From assembly GCA_037974665.1 (NCBI GenBank), contig CM075773.1, forward strand, positions 64,834,263 through 64,898,262: DNA of 64,000 nt, given 5' to 3'. Positions 10,583 through 22,709 of this stretch are shown in pieces. The notes beneath the pieces were generated by a model. It was not told where the DNA came from, did not search any database, and was given only the letters and a program-made list of their open reading frames with translations. This DNA is from Ehretia macrophylla. Lineage: Eukaryota; Streptophyta; Magnoliopsida; Boraginales; Ehretiaceae. A program made the position numbers and the translations under genes. How positions within the stretch are numbered: the first letter of the stretch is position 1; every line of letters starts with the position of its first letter.

Positions 10583-12355
10583 TGTCATGCCTTGACCTAA
10601 CCCCACGCTAAAAAGGTAAGTTTGGACCCGACAAACGGACAGAGTCTCCTTTGTACCGTGGACTAACCGGTTACCTGTACACAAAAGAAATAACCATAAA
10701 CCACAAAATATAACATCCACAACATACCCCAAGCTTCATCAACCCAACCTCCTCCAAACCTTAAGGCTATCCGAGCCTTAATCTACAACAATATAGACAT
10801 ACAAACATGCATTGACATAACTATTAAAATTCTATGTTTTAAAACCGCTTAACTTACCACTCTAATCTTATCTAATTTACTTTCTTATAGTTTAAGTCAA
10901 CTAACCAACCAACCTTCATTAAACCACACAAGCATGCAACACTAGATAATAAAGTAAAGCATTTTAAGTTATTACATGCCACTACAATTATAAAACCATA
11001 CAAAGATTAAACTATCTATTACAATCCTTCATAGCAACACAAATACAAACAAGACCCAAGGTCTCAAAATGGATCATATATACATAACAACTTCACATTC
11101 TTTACATAGCCATCCAAGACAAGCCAACCTCAAAGCAAACAGGCTACACAACAACTCAAGGCAACTACTCTAACTGAACCTCCTCACCCTCCTCAACAGC
11201 TAATAGTTGGGGGTCAACCTTAGCTCTTCCTAAAACATGTTAAAAGAGGAATAAGCAACCACAATTGCTCAGTGAGGGATATGATACAGTTAACCGAGGC
11301 GTTTTCGAAAGTTATTTCGTGCAATGCAACAGTTAAACACAAGATATAACAACTAAAGAATAAAGGATCAATAAAGCAATTAAATACCACACATTTTGAA
11401 AGGATACGATTTTGATAACCCCAAACAGTTTAGAATCAATCTTCAATCATGAATCTCGATCCACGAACTCGATCAATGTGCCTGCATAAATCTATAACAC
11501 TCATGTGGGTGTACTCTGAATGTATCCTAAAATGCTACGACCCAACACCCCTTGGCGATCTCCGGACCAAGCGAGAGTGGGAATAGGGACCATGGTAGCC
11601 GAGGTATACCGGCAAGCCTGACGCAGCCCAGAGTTCCCCGACACTACCATGCCCAAATGATTTTCAACTATGATAAGATTCACACAAGGTAACAATTGCA
11701 ATATATGTTCAATAAAAACAAATGAGAGACAACAAAGTAGGTTGCCCTCGCATATAGTTACAATCATATAAGTGATAAGACAAGAATTAAACATATTCAT
11801 TCGAACTAATCAAATAATACTATTCATGAAACTTTACCAAAGGGACAATCTATTCACGAAACTTCACCAAAAGGACAATCAATCTTACCAAACATCTTTT
11901 AGCACATAACCAACCACATAAAGATCAATTACTAGCATTTAATCCAATTTTAGCAATTTTTCCCTTTGTCTACTAATGCAATTTCGAGCACACACAAATC
12001 ATAAGTTACACAAACCGCAAACTAACTGTACTACATCTATAAGGACATATTATGGCACTATTTGGCACTAGGAAAATCCGTTTTTAACTATGTTTAGCAC
12101 AAAAGCCCTGAAGGCCCCGAGGTCCGTTTGAACTACAAGTACCCAACCAACCCCCAATTTAGTGCCATAAAAACATATTAAGCATCATCTAATGTTTTCA
12201 CTATTCACTTGGTCCAAAAACATTTTCCTAACGCGCTCTCCCAACACGCAATGCACAATTTATCAATGAACGAATACTAAATATATGTGAATGCATGTAG
12301 AATAAAATCATGAAAATAAAATAGTAGAATTTTATTTCCGGGCTCGGGTGTCACA
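10583..12355 (-). mobile_element. Solo Ty3/Gypsy LTR 1 (Tekay/Del-like)
   Basis: On the minus strand this 1773-bp sequence starts 'tgtgacacccgagcccgg' and ends '..aaggcatgaca', a typical TG..CA LTR. It has an exact 5-bp target duplication 'atcat' (10578-10582 and 12356-12360). No primer site, coding sequence or second LTR adjoins it, so it is a solo LTR left by recombination between the two LTRs of a complete element. At 11588-11653 it carries the structured module also found in E, G and (variant form) H. It interrupts D's gag. Confidence 0.9.
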
Positions 12356-12486
12356 ATCATCCTCTTTCCTCTATGTCCAAAAATCTCATAGCCACTAACG
12401 TTGCAGCCCAGTTACCTTTCAAACTTACCTCCACCAACTATTACTCTTGGAAAACCTAATTTGATGTGCTTCTGTATGGCTATTAT
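12356..12486 (+). pseudogene. Copia D gag, second fragment
   Basis: It encodes the start of the gag domain, with 'NVAAQLPFKLTSTNYYSWK', clearly related to 'NAAAQLPLKLTPQNFPSWK' of element F at about 59036-59095. A TAA stop follows the conserved 'SWKT', where F has Gln. The fragment is cut at 12486 by element E and continues in frame at 34932. Confidence 0.85.
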
Positions 12487-13419
12487 TGTAAGGCCCCGTA
12501 CGAGTCCCCATATGCATATCATGTCATTTAATATGTGTTTGTATCATTTTACGTGCATTTGCATTCACTTACGTATATTTGGGTGTTTTAGATGTCGTAG
12601 ACATTAATTAAAATTCATTGATTTAAGATTAACAACTAACTAGTTAGAAATCAACCAAGATGACAAACTAGTAGATAAGCTTTAATTAGAGGGGCACTTT
12701 GGTCATTAAGCTTTAAACTAAAATATCCTACCTGACTTCCATTAATAAAATATACATACACACCTGGTTTACACACACTCACACAAACTTACACGGTTGA
12801 GCTAAGGGCAAGAAGAAAGAAGAAAAAAAGAGGAAAGAGAGGAAGAAGAGGGATTTTCAAGCATTTTCAAGCCATTTCAAGTCATCTTCAAGCTTGTGTA
12901 GCACTTCTTCTTGCATCTTCAACCTCTTCTTTACATTCAATCACTTGTTCAAGGTAAGGGAAGTTTTTTAAAAGCTTCATAAAGGCATATAATGCATGCT
13001 GGTGAGTTTTATATACGTGTTGAGCATGATCAAGGCCATAGACATGCTCATTTTATGAATTGGAGTTTGTGGTGAACACCTAGGGTTTCAAAGTTACAAT
13101 GTATAAACATATGGTTTGAATTTGTTCTTGAATGCTAGCATGTTGTTTATATGGGAGTTTTACACTTGAATTAGAGTAGGAAAGTAGAGAATGCAACCCC
13201 TAGTGACAAGTCTTGGTTAATGACCTTGTTGGTGCGTTATAGTTGCTAGTTGAGATCTTCAATAGATTTTATGGTGGAATTGAGGCTAGATGATAGTTGT
13301 TGCATGCTTAGTTGGTTGGGTTTGAAGTTGTAGATGAAGAGAATTTGTACATGTGCTTGGGAGTAGCAAGAATGAAGTAAATGAAATGCAAAGGAACAAG
13401 TTGCCACCTAGACGAGGGT

Positions 13420-13575
13420 ATCCGGTCGAGTCACTCAACCGGATGACTCATTCAGATACTCTTTGTTGTCCATTTGACGAGAGAATTCGGTCGAGTCACT
13501 TGACTAGATAACTTATTCGGATGCTTACTACCACTCATCCGGACGAGTGGATCCGATCGAGTAACTTGACCGGAT
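13420..13575. repeat. Array of three palindromic units in E 5' LTR
   Basis: Near-palindromes starting at 13420, 13485 and 13551 have the plan 'tccggtcgagt' / 'actcgaccgga' around a central 'gagtcactc', with spacing 65 and 66 bp. The same array with the same spacing is in the 3' LTR at 33577-33732. The centre resembles a TGACTC-type bZIP recognition core, but binding is not shown by the sequence. Confidence 0.8.
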
Positions 13576-13874
13576 GCCCCTGTTTTAGCCTTTTGAGCTC
13601 CGTTTTTTATTGCTTTTAAATGCATACTTGTGTGTGAACATATTGTATTGTAAAGGTCAAGCTTGTGTATCTATAAATGTATTTTTGCATTATACATGAA
13701 GTCATATTTCATTGAGAATCACTTGATAGGTCTTGAATCTTCTTCATGCTTATATGATATGCAATATGATGAAATGTCTTTACATACTTGCATGATGGAG
13801 GAAACCTATTTTGTTGCTCTCCATATTGTGTTATTCATGTTCTATATGTAAATGTGATTGAATTGTGTACACGA

Positions 13875-13957
13875 CAAGGTTGCAACCTTTTGGCATGGTA
13901 GTATCGAGAAAACTGGGCGGCATCGGGCTTGCCGGTCTAGCTCAGCAACCATGGTCC
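13875..13957 (+). promoter_or_regulatory. Structured LTR module, copy in E 5' LTR
   Basis: In order it contains the palindrome 'aaggttgcaacctt', the arm 'ggcatggtag' (13892-13901), the core 'gggcggcatcgggcttgccgg', and the opposite arm 'caaccatggtc' (to about 13957) with one mismatch in the stem. Related copies are at 11588-11653 (minus strand), 18911-18976, 34050-34113 and 37992-38057 (minus strand). The function is unknown; it could act in DNA or in the element RNA. Confidence 0.7.
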
Positions 13958-14787
13958 CGATTCTCTCTCTCACTAGGAACTTTGCTACCTGGGAGAGTAA
14001 GGTCATATGAATGGGGTACATCTGGAGTATCCCCATGTAGAATAAGAAATGGGAGATCTTGACAGAAGCTTCGAGACTAGCCATCTCTAACAAATGTTCG
14101 TGATACTATATCTTTTTACAATATATGATTACCTACTCTTGCTAGGAACTTTGCTACCCTGGGAGAGTAGGATTACATGCTTGCTATCACGTTTAATTCC
14201 ATTTCTTGCTAAATGTTCATGTGTGCATGTCATGGTTTTTCTAAATGATTTCAAAAGGATAAAATGCTTGCGATAATCCCTTTCCCTTTATCCCTAACTG
14301 AGCTAGGTGTAGCTCACCCCTCTTTCTAACAATTACAGGAGAGGCTGAGCCTGAGCCAGCTCCCTAAGTTGAAGGCGAAATCGCTTTGTGTGATGAGACC
14401 GACTTCTGCCTTATGTAATTCGTGCTTGTGGATATTGATGAACCTTTTATTGTTTTAGAAGGGTGTGTTGTATATGTTTAAACAACTTTATGAATAGTAT
14501 TAATCTTATGGATATTAGGCTATTATTTTTTTGAGGCCTAGATGTTATTATTCTCGACATGTATTATTTACAAACATGTGGATCTAGGTCTTGTACATAT
14601 GTTCTTGTTGAATGAAATCTTGAATTGCCGAGGACTTGGGCGTACTTTTGGAGCTACTTGTTGTTTATTGATGGATGTTTAGGTTTAATTGATGATCTTA
14701 CAGGTATTGAACTACATGACACGTCACGCCTCACGTCCTGGCCTTAGCTTCTATGGGTTTTGGGTTCAAGGCGTGACATCCTTTAGG

Positions 14788-14800
14788 TGGTATCAAAGCT
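14788..14800 (+). other. Primer-binding site of element E
   Basis: 'tggtatcaaagct' lies 9 bp after the 5' LTR and resembles the complement of the initiator-Met tRNA 3' end, the usual primer of Tekay/Del elements. Confidence 0.8.
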
Positions 14801-15075
14801 AGCCTGTATTATTGTAGTCCGAGTTTTGAACTATGGTCCGTGGTTAGGAGTCTTAACATGAATAGGTCTTAAGTGATTTTGTGTGTCTATGAGACTTATG
14901 TGCTTATGTGTGACCCTATGTGCCTAAGGTACTATAATTGCTTCTTGCTTATGTAAAACTTATGTGTTAGGTATAGTTATACTACGTACATGTTAGGGGT
15001 ACTAGTGGTACACGTGTTCATGTCTCATATAATGCATACATATCATATAATTGTGGGTGGTATCTATACCTATAG

Positions 15076-16115
15076 ATGGTAGGACCTAGTACACGTAGGA
15101 ATACAGGGGATCAAGAAGCTGAGAATGCCAACCAAGCTAACCTTGGGATGACGATGTTTAACATGATAGCAACCGCTGTGGATCATATGAGTCGAATTCT
15201 AGAACAACAAGCCACTGGTAGAGTAGGCAATAATAATAATAATAACAATGTGGGGTTGGTAGCAACACCAACAATAATGGAGAAAACGGGGATGGAACAT
15301 TGAAGAATTTCTTAAGTACGGACCTCCTAGATTTTGAGATGAGCCTAACGATGAAAATGTGGAGGTTTGTCTTGCACAGGTTGAGAAAATATATACCGCT
15401 CTTAATTATTCCGACGAGATGAAGGTAATGTTTGCGGCCTTCTTGTTGGAAGGAGGTGCAGATCAATAGTGGCGAACGGAGAAGCTCTGTTGGGAGGAAC
15501 GTCACATACCTACCACTTGGGCTAACTTTGTGAGATCTTTTAAAGGGAATTATATTTCAGAGGTAGCCTGAGAGAAGAAAAAAGAAGAGTTCTTAACCTT
15601 GAGACAAGGTGGCATGTCGGTGTGCAATACGAAGTGCGTTTCAACAAGCTTTCTCATTATATTCCCAGTTGGTCCAGACAGAAAATAGAAGGATTAAATA
15701 GTTTGTTCAGGGACTGAGGTTGGAGATTCAAGACTTCTTAGCTGCACATTGCTTCACTTCCTATGGTGACATGATTAATGCGGCGGCTCGTGTTGAGAAG
15801 ATAAAGTTTGACACTCGAGGTGGGCCAAGTCAAGTTAGCAAGAGGCTACTTCTTTCTCAAGTACCACAATGATCCTATTCGACCCAAAGTCAAGGCCAGA
15901 GCCAAGTGAAACAGGTTGTTACAGGATCACAACCTAGTGCTTTAGCTGCTCAATCAGCTCGTGATTCATCCGGAAGTACAACCACCTCTTGGAATGTCAC
16001 ATGTAATTATTGCAATAGGAAGGGGCACACTGAAGCCCAGTGTTGGAGGAAGTCTTGCAGATGTGTTGGGTATGGGAGTGACCAACACCGAGCTAAGGAT
16101 TGCCCGAAGTGGTAA
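15076..16115 (+). pseudogene. Element E gag with zinc knuckle
   Basis: The likely start is the ATG at 15076 ('MVGPSTRRNTG'), followed by an Asn run encoded by AAT/AAC repeats (about 15229-15248). The gag domain continues in other frames with 'FLKYGPPRF', 'WANFVRSF' and 'EFLTLRQGGMSV'. The end carries a CX2CX4HX4C zinc knuckle (Cys, Cys, His, Cys at 16002-16043), the nucleic-acid-binding part of the nucleocapsid. Several frameshifts and stops separate the blocks, so no intact protein can be made. Confidence 0.85.
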
Positions 16116-16229
16116 GGTCGAGGTATACAAAACCGACCCACAGGAAATGCTCCTGCGTAGAGGCTTTAAGACCGAGTTTATGCTGTGGATCAAGAATAGC
16201 TACCAGAGGTTGTAGTAGTTGTTGAAGGT

Positions 16230-16620
16230 ACCTTCTTGATTCTAAATCAATTGGTTAAGGTGCTTATTGATTCTGGACCTACGCATTCATTTATTACCCC
16301 TCTATGTGTGCACCGCATTAAGTTATAAGTTGAACCTTTGACATGTGATGTAGAAGTTAGCAAACATATGGGTACTAAATACATTTCTAAATTTGGTTGT
16401 AAAGATTGTAAAATTCAAATAAAGGATTGAGAGTTTTTGGCCGACCTTGTTGTACTTCATTTCCAAAAGTATAATGCTATTTTGGGAATGAATTGGTTGG
16501 CTAGAAACTATGCACAATTGGATTGCCGAACGAAGGTTGTGAAGTTTCGAGTACCGGGACAACCTGTGATTGAAGTGAAGGGAAAAGGTGACTTGTCGGG
16601 AAATGCCGTGATATCTTCAA
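16230..16620 (+). pseudogene. Element E aspartic protease
   Basis: The catalytic motif is present as 'LIDSGPTHSFI' (Asp at 16269-16271), with Pro where related elements have Ala. Downstream 'AILGMNWLARNYAQLDC' is the conserved ILGMDWL-type strand of Ty3/Gypsy retropepsins, here Asn in place of Asp. Stops near 16325 and 16426 break the frame. Retropepsin cleaves the gag-pol polyprotein inside the particle. Confidence 0.85.
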
Positions 16621-16629
16621 ATTAAAGCT

Positions 16630-17453
16630 GTGAAGCATATGATAAAAGGTTGTAGTGGGTATTTGGCTTATCTAATCAACAAGCCAACAGATCAACACAA
16701 GTTATCGAAGGTACTTGTGGTTAAGGAATATGTTGATGTATTTTTAGAAGAGTTGTCAGGTTTGCCACCCGAAAGGAAGATTGAGTTCGTGATTGAAATA
16801 CTACTGGGTACGTATCCAATCTCTAAAGCTCCATACCATATGGCCCCGATCGAATTGCAAGAGTTAAAGATGCAATTACAAGGCTTATTGGAGAAAGGAT
16901 TCATACAACCTAGTTCATCTCCATAGGGTGCACCAGTTTTATTCGTAAAGAAGAAGGACGAGACTTTGAGATTATGCATTGATTACAGGGGGTTGAACCA
17001 CGTGACTATCAAGAACAAGTATCTGTTGCCATTGATCAATGAGTTGTTCGATCAACTTCAAGGAGCCAAGGTCTATTCAAAATTTAACTTGAGACAAGGA
17101 TATTACCAACTCCGTATCAGATAGGAAGATGTGCCTAAGTCAGCTTTTAGGATGAGGTACGGACATTATGAATTTGTTGTGATGTCATTTGGACTAACAA
17201 ATGCTTCTGCCGCTTTTATGGACTTGATGCACAGGGTGTTCCAACCGTATTTAGACCAGTTCGTGGTGTTCTTTATAGATGATATCTTAGTGTATTCAAA
17301 GATTGAGGAGAAGTACGAGAGACATTTGTATTTGGTGTTGCAGAAACTATGGGAGCATTAGTTATATGCCAAGTTCAGTAAATGCGAATTTGGCTCAAGC
17401 AGGTAGTACTCTTGAGATATGTAATCTCTCAAGAAGGGATTGCAGTGGATCCA
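16630..17453 (+). pseudogene. Element E reverse transcriptase, first part
   Basis: It carries 'YVDVFLEELSGLPPERKIEF', then 'LCIDYRGLN', '[17 protein letters not shown]' and the catalytic '[10 protein letters not shown]' (FIDD at 17272-17283). In-frame stops occur after 'QPSSSP', after 'LRIR' and after 'LWEH'. The frame ends at 17453, inside the RT connection region, where solo LTR G interrupts it; coding resumes at 30647. Confidence 0.9.
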
Positions 17454-18413
17454 TGTAAGGCCTGACACGAGACTTCATATTCATATAGCTCATATAATGC
17501 ATAATTAAGTCCTTTTATGTGCTGATATATTAATTTATGTGTATTTATCTTGATTTACGTGCACTTGCATCGTTTAACGTGCATTTGAGTATGTTAAGTA
17601 ACGTGGACAATAATTAAATTCTATCGAATAACATTGGCTAACTAAATTAGTTAGAAACTAACAAAATGGCAAACTAGCAAAATACAAACTAGTTGGAGGG
17701 CACTCTAGTCATTTGGCATCCTAGGATATTTTTAACATAAGAAAACACATACATGCACTATACTTATACACACAAAAATGTTGCACACATACACTCTCAC
17801 GGTTTGAAGAGGGAGAGAAAAGAAGAAAAAAGAGAAGAAGGAAGAAGATCAAGGGGATTTCAAAGCCATTCCAAGCATCTTCAAGCCATTCTTGAGTTTT
17901 TTCTTATATCCTACAACATTTTTCTTGCATGTTTAAGTCTTACAAAGGTGAGGGATCCTTTCAAAAGCTTTTCTTAAAGCTCGTACAAGGTTATATGATG
18001 TATATATGTTGTTTTCTTGCTTAAGGTGTATAAACTAAGAGCTTAGTGTATGAGTTGTTGTATTATGGATTGTTTGAGCTAGGGCTTCAACTTGTATATG
18101 CATATGATGATCTTGATGAGTTTAGAAGTGGTAGCATAAGTTAGATGTTGATCTTGCTTGTGTTGGAGTATGTATGAGTGGTATGAAAGAGTGAAAATAG
18201 AAGTTAAACATATTAGAGCTTGATTGGTGTTTTTGGTGTTCTCTAAGTTATTGGTTAGTTCATGGGTGTTGTAGCTTGATTCATGAGCTTCTAAGTGTTG
18301 TATGTTGAGGCCATTGAAATATGTTAGGTGCTTGGTTAGAATTTAGAGCAACAAAACTTGTTGAGAGCAAATGACCACTATCACATTTTGTCTTTGCAGA
18401 GGGCGGTCTTGTT

Positions 18414-18503
18414 ACCGATCATGTTGAACACGACCGGGTGCACCCCCAGATTTTTGAGGAGCTCTCTAATGGTCGTGTACCGGTTGTGTTCAACACGACT
18501 GGT
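18414..18503. repeat. Palindromic pair in LTR G
   Basis: Two near-palindromes, at 18414-18438 and 18479-18503, have the plan 'accgg..gtgtt' / 'aacacgaccggt'. They lie upstream of the structured module, the same relative place as the different palindromic array in E's LTRs. Confidence 0.7.
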
Positions 18504-18910
18504 TACACGGCCGGATTGCACAAAATATGTCCTCTTGTGACTGAGTGTTGTAGCATGTTATGTTTGGCCTGCTATGTCGTTAAATGTTGAACCTTGAAGG
18601 TTGAGTGCCGCATAAGTGAGTCTATAAATTTTTAGACACGTTACTTATACATATAGAACCCTTATCGTGTCATTGGTTAGTTAGGGCTTATAAATGTGAT
18701 CTCAATTGACTTTCATTAAATATTGGATTCGTTATAAGTTATGGGTTATCGGTTTATGCACCTAAGTACCAATGTGGCTACGTGCGATTATGTTTAAATG
18801 TTAAATGATTGGATGCAACCTACTTTGTTACCTTTCATCTTATTGTTATTTATGTTATGTATATATATGATTGGATCATGTGTGCGCGGCAAGGTTGCAA
18901 CTATTCTATG

Positions 18911-18976
18911 GGCATGGTAGCGTTCGTTTCCCTTGGGCAGCATCGGGCTTGCCAGTAAATCTCAACTACCATGGTC
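18911..18976 (+). promoter_or_regulatory. Structured LTR module, copy in G
   Basis: The arm 'ggcatggtag', the core 'catcgggcttgcc' and the opposite arm 'actaccatggtc' form an 8-bp perfect stem (CATGGTAG with CTACCATG). 'aaggttgcaac' precedes it, as in E. Confidence 0.7.
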
Positions 18977-19192
18977 TTCAATCCCACTCTTGCTTGGATC
19001 TTAACCCTTGGAGAGATGGGTCGTAGGAATTGGGTTCATCCGGATTATCCTATGGTATGGAGTAAGGGGTTGAGATTGTTGATGGATTCAAGGCCGGCCG
19101 ACTACAGCAACTGCAAGATCAACTGTATCTTTTTATCCTATATGTTACCACTTTTTCTAGGGCCCTAGCTCTTGGAGAGTTAGGTTATATGC

Positions 19193-20736
19193 TGATGCAA
19201 CCCAGTGGGCATGTGAAAAGTGTGTAAAATAAATCAAGTTAAAATACCTGCAAGTACACGGATCTTTATAGTGTAGTGTGCTCTGAGTGCAAGGTCGAAT
19301 TCCACAGGGAAGCTCGTTTAGTTAGTTAGTGAAGTAGTGTAAAAGTGTTAAAGCGTTTAAGTGACAGTTTGCAAAAAGTTTGGAGTAACGTGCGAAAATG
19401 TAAACTAAATTAAACTAAACTAACTAAGTATTTGATCAAATACGAGGGAAAGGAATCTAGGAGTCAAATATGCAAATAAGGTAATTAACCTAGGCTTGGT
19501 ATCTAGGATTCTTTGATTCAATGCTGGAGTTAAGCTACAAGCATTGACCCAGTTAAGCTACAAGCATTAACCTAGTTAATCTACCTAGTTCGATTAACCT
19601 AGTACAACAAGACAAACTAAACTAAGAAATTAACTTCTCAGGAATAAACTATGGTACAACCTATAGTTCATTAAAGCACGAATATATGGCACGAAAGTAA
19701 GACAATCATAATATCAACTACAAGTATAATATTATGAAAGACAATGCTGAATTAAAATAAGCCATGTATTGCAATTGAATCAAATTATCTGAATCCAAGA
19801 CCATAGATTACAAGACCGTTATTTATAATATCCTCCCATAGATAATAGTTTTACTCAGACATAATATTAAATACAAGTTGCACAAATAAGAGAGTCAAGA
19901 AAGGCTCCCTCGATATGATGACTTTGTATTTATGATTCCCGAAATTTGAGCAGAGGTTCGACACAAAATAGCTATTCGGCCAGAATTAATTTCCCCCGAA
20001 TAAGAGCTACTTGGGCTGAACTTCTCCCGAATAAGAGCTTTCCTATTAAAAGCTATTCGGCCAGAACTTCCCCGGTATTCTATAAATACTACTAAATTAA
20101 ACAAACTAATTAATTAAAACTAAAATTAAACTAATTAACTAATTAAATAAAACATAAATTAAACTAAAAAGTATTTCTAATTAATAATTAAAAACAAATA
20201 ATAAAACGAAAAAAACTAACTTAGTATTTTAGTCTCCATGGCAATCAATTTGATTGCCAAAGTTTGTATTGGACCCCAAAAGGGGGCCAATAAAAACGTT
20301 TGGATTGCCATGGTAATCCAAATTCACTTTGCTGTGACCCTTTGATTGGGTCACGACAAAGGACTTGGGCGGCCAATAAGTGGCTCGGGCCACGTGGACT
20401 TAATTTTTACTGTAAAGGCCCGGTGCCGACCGTGTTGGCCCGGTCAAAATTCTGAAAAGTGCAATTCTTGCAAAGTTTGACGTCCTGGGCTCAATTCTGG
20501 GTTAGGTTTGGCTCAATCTTTCTTCTACGAGCTCCAATTTGCCACCGAATCTCGAATCTTCTCCGTTCTTTAATTTTTTCACTTACAATTTGGATTGTAT
20601 TTAGGGATCGGTTTCTTCACTTTCGATATTACCCTACATTGCATCAAAAGTATATTAGTGTTGCATTTATTCCTAAGTTAAGATGCAAATGTAGTGGAAA
20701 TACAATGGTTTGAGTGCTGAAAATATAGTCACATCA
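19193..20736 (-). repeat. 3' LTR of element A
   Basis: This 1544-bp LTR is shared with 28471-30031. It lacks the GC-rich block with the TATA box that the 5' LTR has at about 29525-29580. At the corresponding place (about 20236-20310) it has 'ccatggcaatcaatttgatt' and a different spacer. It contains paired 'cccgaataagagct' and 'agctattcggcc' words that can form hairpins. Confidence 0.9.
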
Positions 20737-22709
20737 ACATCGCCAAACCTTAACCTTGTTTGTCCTCAAGCAAGACTGTCTTTAAAACAGATTCGAAAGT
20801 GAATTTTTAGAAAATTTTTACAAGCAAAAAATAGGTGAATGCTATATATCCTTTTGTCATTTTTTTTTCAACACTGAATCATGAAAAATGCAATCTACTA
20901 TCTCTAACCGATTCATTAGTTAATGATAAACATGCTAACAGAACCTTTACATAGTTTTCTCAAATAGATACTCTTTTTAGAAATGAACTATTGATTTCTT
21001 CAGAGTACATATTTAGAAGTAAACTAAGCAGATTAAGTTCAATCAGTTCCCAACTTTCAAGACATGCAATCAGATTGGACCTTGACATTCGTGCCTTTAT
21101 TTGCAATCAAACTCTTGATCATACCTTAACCCTTTTTACATTTGCCAGAAATAAAAAAGAACAACTTTCTACTATCTCTTTGTAGTGTTCAGTTTCCTTT
21201 GCTTTCTAGATATCCTATGTAGCGGGCTTTAAGGCCAACAATCCCCCGCCATTATGACTGAGGTTGCTAGGTTTCAAAGGGACCCCTACGTACCTTAATT
21301 ACCCGAGATATCCATGCTGAAACCTTACACTATAACACATATCCCAAATTGTAATGTCTAGAATAGCGGTGCTTCAGAGATTTACAGCATATTTACACAA
21401 AAATTATTCAACAGTAAGGGTATATACATCTTTCTTTTTTTTTTCTTTTTTTTTTCAGAGAGTACATACAGACATAATAACAGAACATAATGTACAGACA
21501 TGACATAAGGGTTTAGGTTTCAATCCCAAGAAGTTCTTATAACAAACGATAATCTTATCTTAGTCCTTTTATAATTACATACCTATCAATTGAAGAAAAG
21601 AAGAACAACTAGGTTTACTCGTGAATACAGTACCTCAAAGTTTTTCTTACAGAGTTTCCTAAGAGTTTTCGACAATACATAGCTAATAATACAGGTTCTC
21701 AAATCATCTAAATCATCTTCTTCTAAACAAGTAAGATAGCAAAATACTCTTTCTCATGAACAAAAATGGTGTATTTCTTGAAAAATGTTATCATGAAATG
21801 TATGCACCATCACACAAAAACTTTGTTTGTCCTCAAGCAAATAGCAATGTAAGACAGTGAGAGTGTAATATGCAAGTAATAACAAAATGACAAATTTTAC
21901 ATCCCCAAACCTATGGTTTGTTTACTATACAACCCATGTTGATCAGGTATAAAGGGAAATGTAGTAAAGAAAGATATCACCTAATATGAAACATTTCTAT
22001 GTTGATGTCAAGAATATGTCTACTGATCTTTGTCAAAAAGATGTATCATTCGGCAACTCACTGAAGATTAGTAGACAAAACATTTTTAAAATTATCATCA
22101 ACACAACAAAATATATGATCAACTAATCTATACAAAATAGTATAAGGGGAAGATTAAAAAGAACTATGGTCAAGGAAAATAACTAATATATTAAGCAAAT
22201 AAGTAAACTACCCAGACCATTTAAACTCTTTTTTTGGGATTCTAGAGTTGGTTCAAAACTACTGAAAAGACTAGCTCTTCCAGAGGTTTCTGTACTCACG
22301 ACATCTAGTGCTTTATTTCGGCACACTTAAGGCCAAAGCCAGTTCCATGGAGTCAAGGATACTACGGTGGGGTTTTACGTAACAGACGTTACGTCAAGTG
22401 TATGCTCACACTCCTAACTACCTTATCAAGTAATACCCAACATACCTAAACTACATAAAGCTGGTGGAGTGGCTCACACTATAAGACAGAGTTGCACAAT
22501 TAAACCAACCGCACACAGAAACGTACAGTGACCACTAGTAAAATGACACTGGTACCTCTATGAATTTTTCTCAAGGCTAAAACCCAAACTAACTAAAGCT
22601 GGAGAAAGATTCATAGAGTACATGTAAACAACATAAATTAAACAAATATTTACACAAAAGAGTATTAGGTTGCCTCATAGTAGTGTTAAGTTTAACGTCT
22701 TCAACCAGA
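20737..22709 (-). other. Non-coding 3' internal region of element A
   Basis: It lies between integrase and the 3' LTR and has no recognisable env-like protein. A block around 21215-21345 is strongly conserved with element B near 49605-49735 (words such as 'gggtaattaagg', 'acgtaggggtccctttgaaa', 'ggcctt/caaagccc'). A second conserved word, 'gttaaacttaacac', directly follows the integrase in both. The 3' end, 'ggttaaggtttggcgatg' on the minus strand, is the polypurine-like tract. T runs lie at 21431-21457. Confidence 0.75.

Larger units (their letters stand above)
12487..14778 (+). repeat. 5' LTR of element E
   Basis: This 2292-bp LTR begins 'tgtaaggccccgta' and ends 'aaggcgtgaca'. Notable parts are a GA-rich tract near 12805-12850, three palindromic units at about 65-bp spacing (13420-13575), the 14-bp palindrome 'aaggttgcaacctt' (about 13875-13888) and the structured module at 13892-13957. 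A phrase 'gctacc(c)tgggagagta' occurs twice, near 13985 and 14153. It is clearly alignable with the 3' copy at 32680-34931 but has many substitutions. Confidence 0.9.

Noticed and set aside
15229..15248. AAT repeat as a stand-alone microsatellite
   Set aside because: It encodes an Asn run inside the gag frame of element E and is described there.
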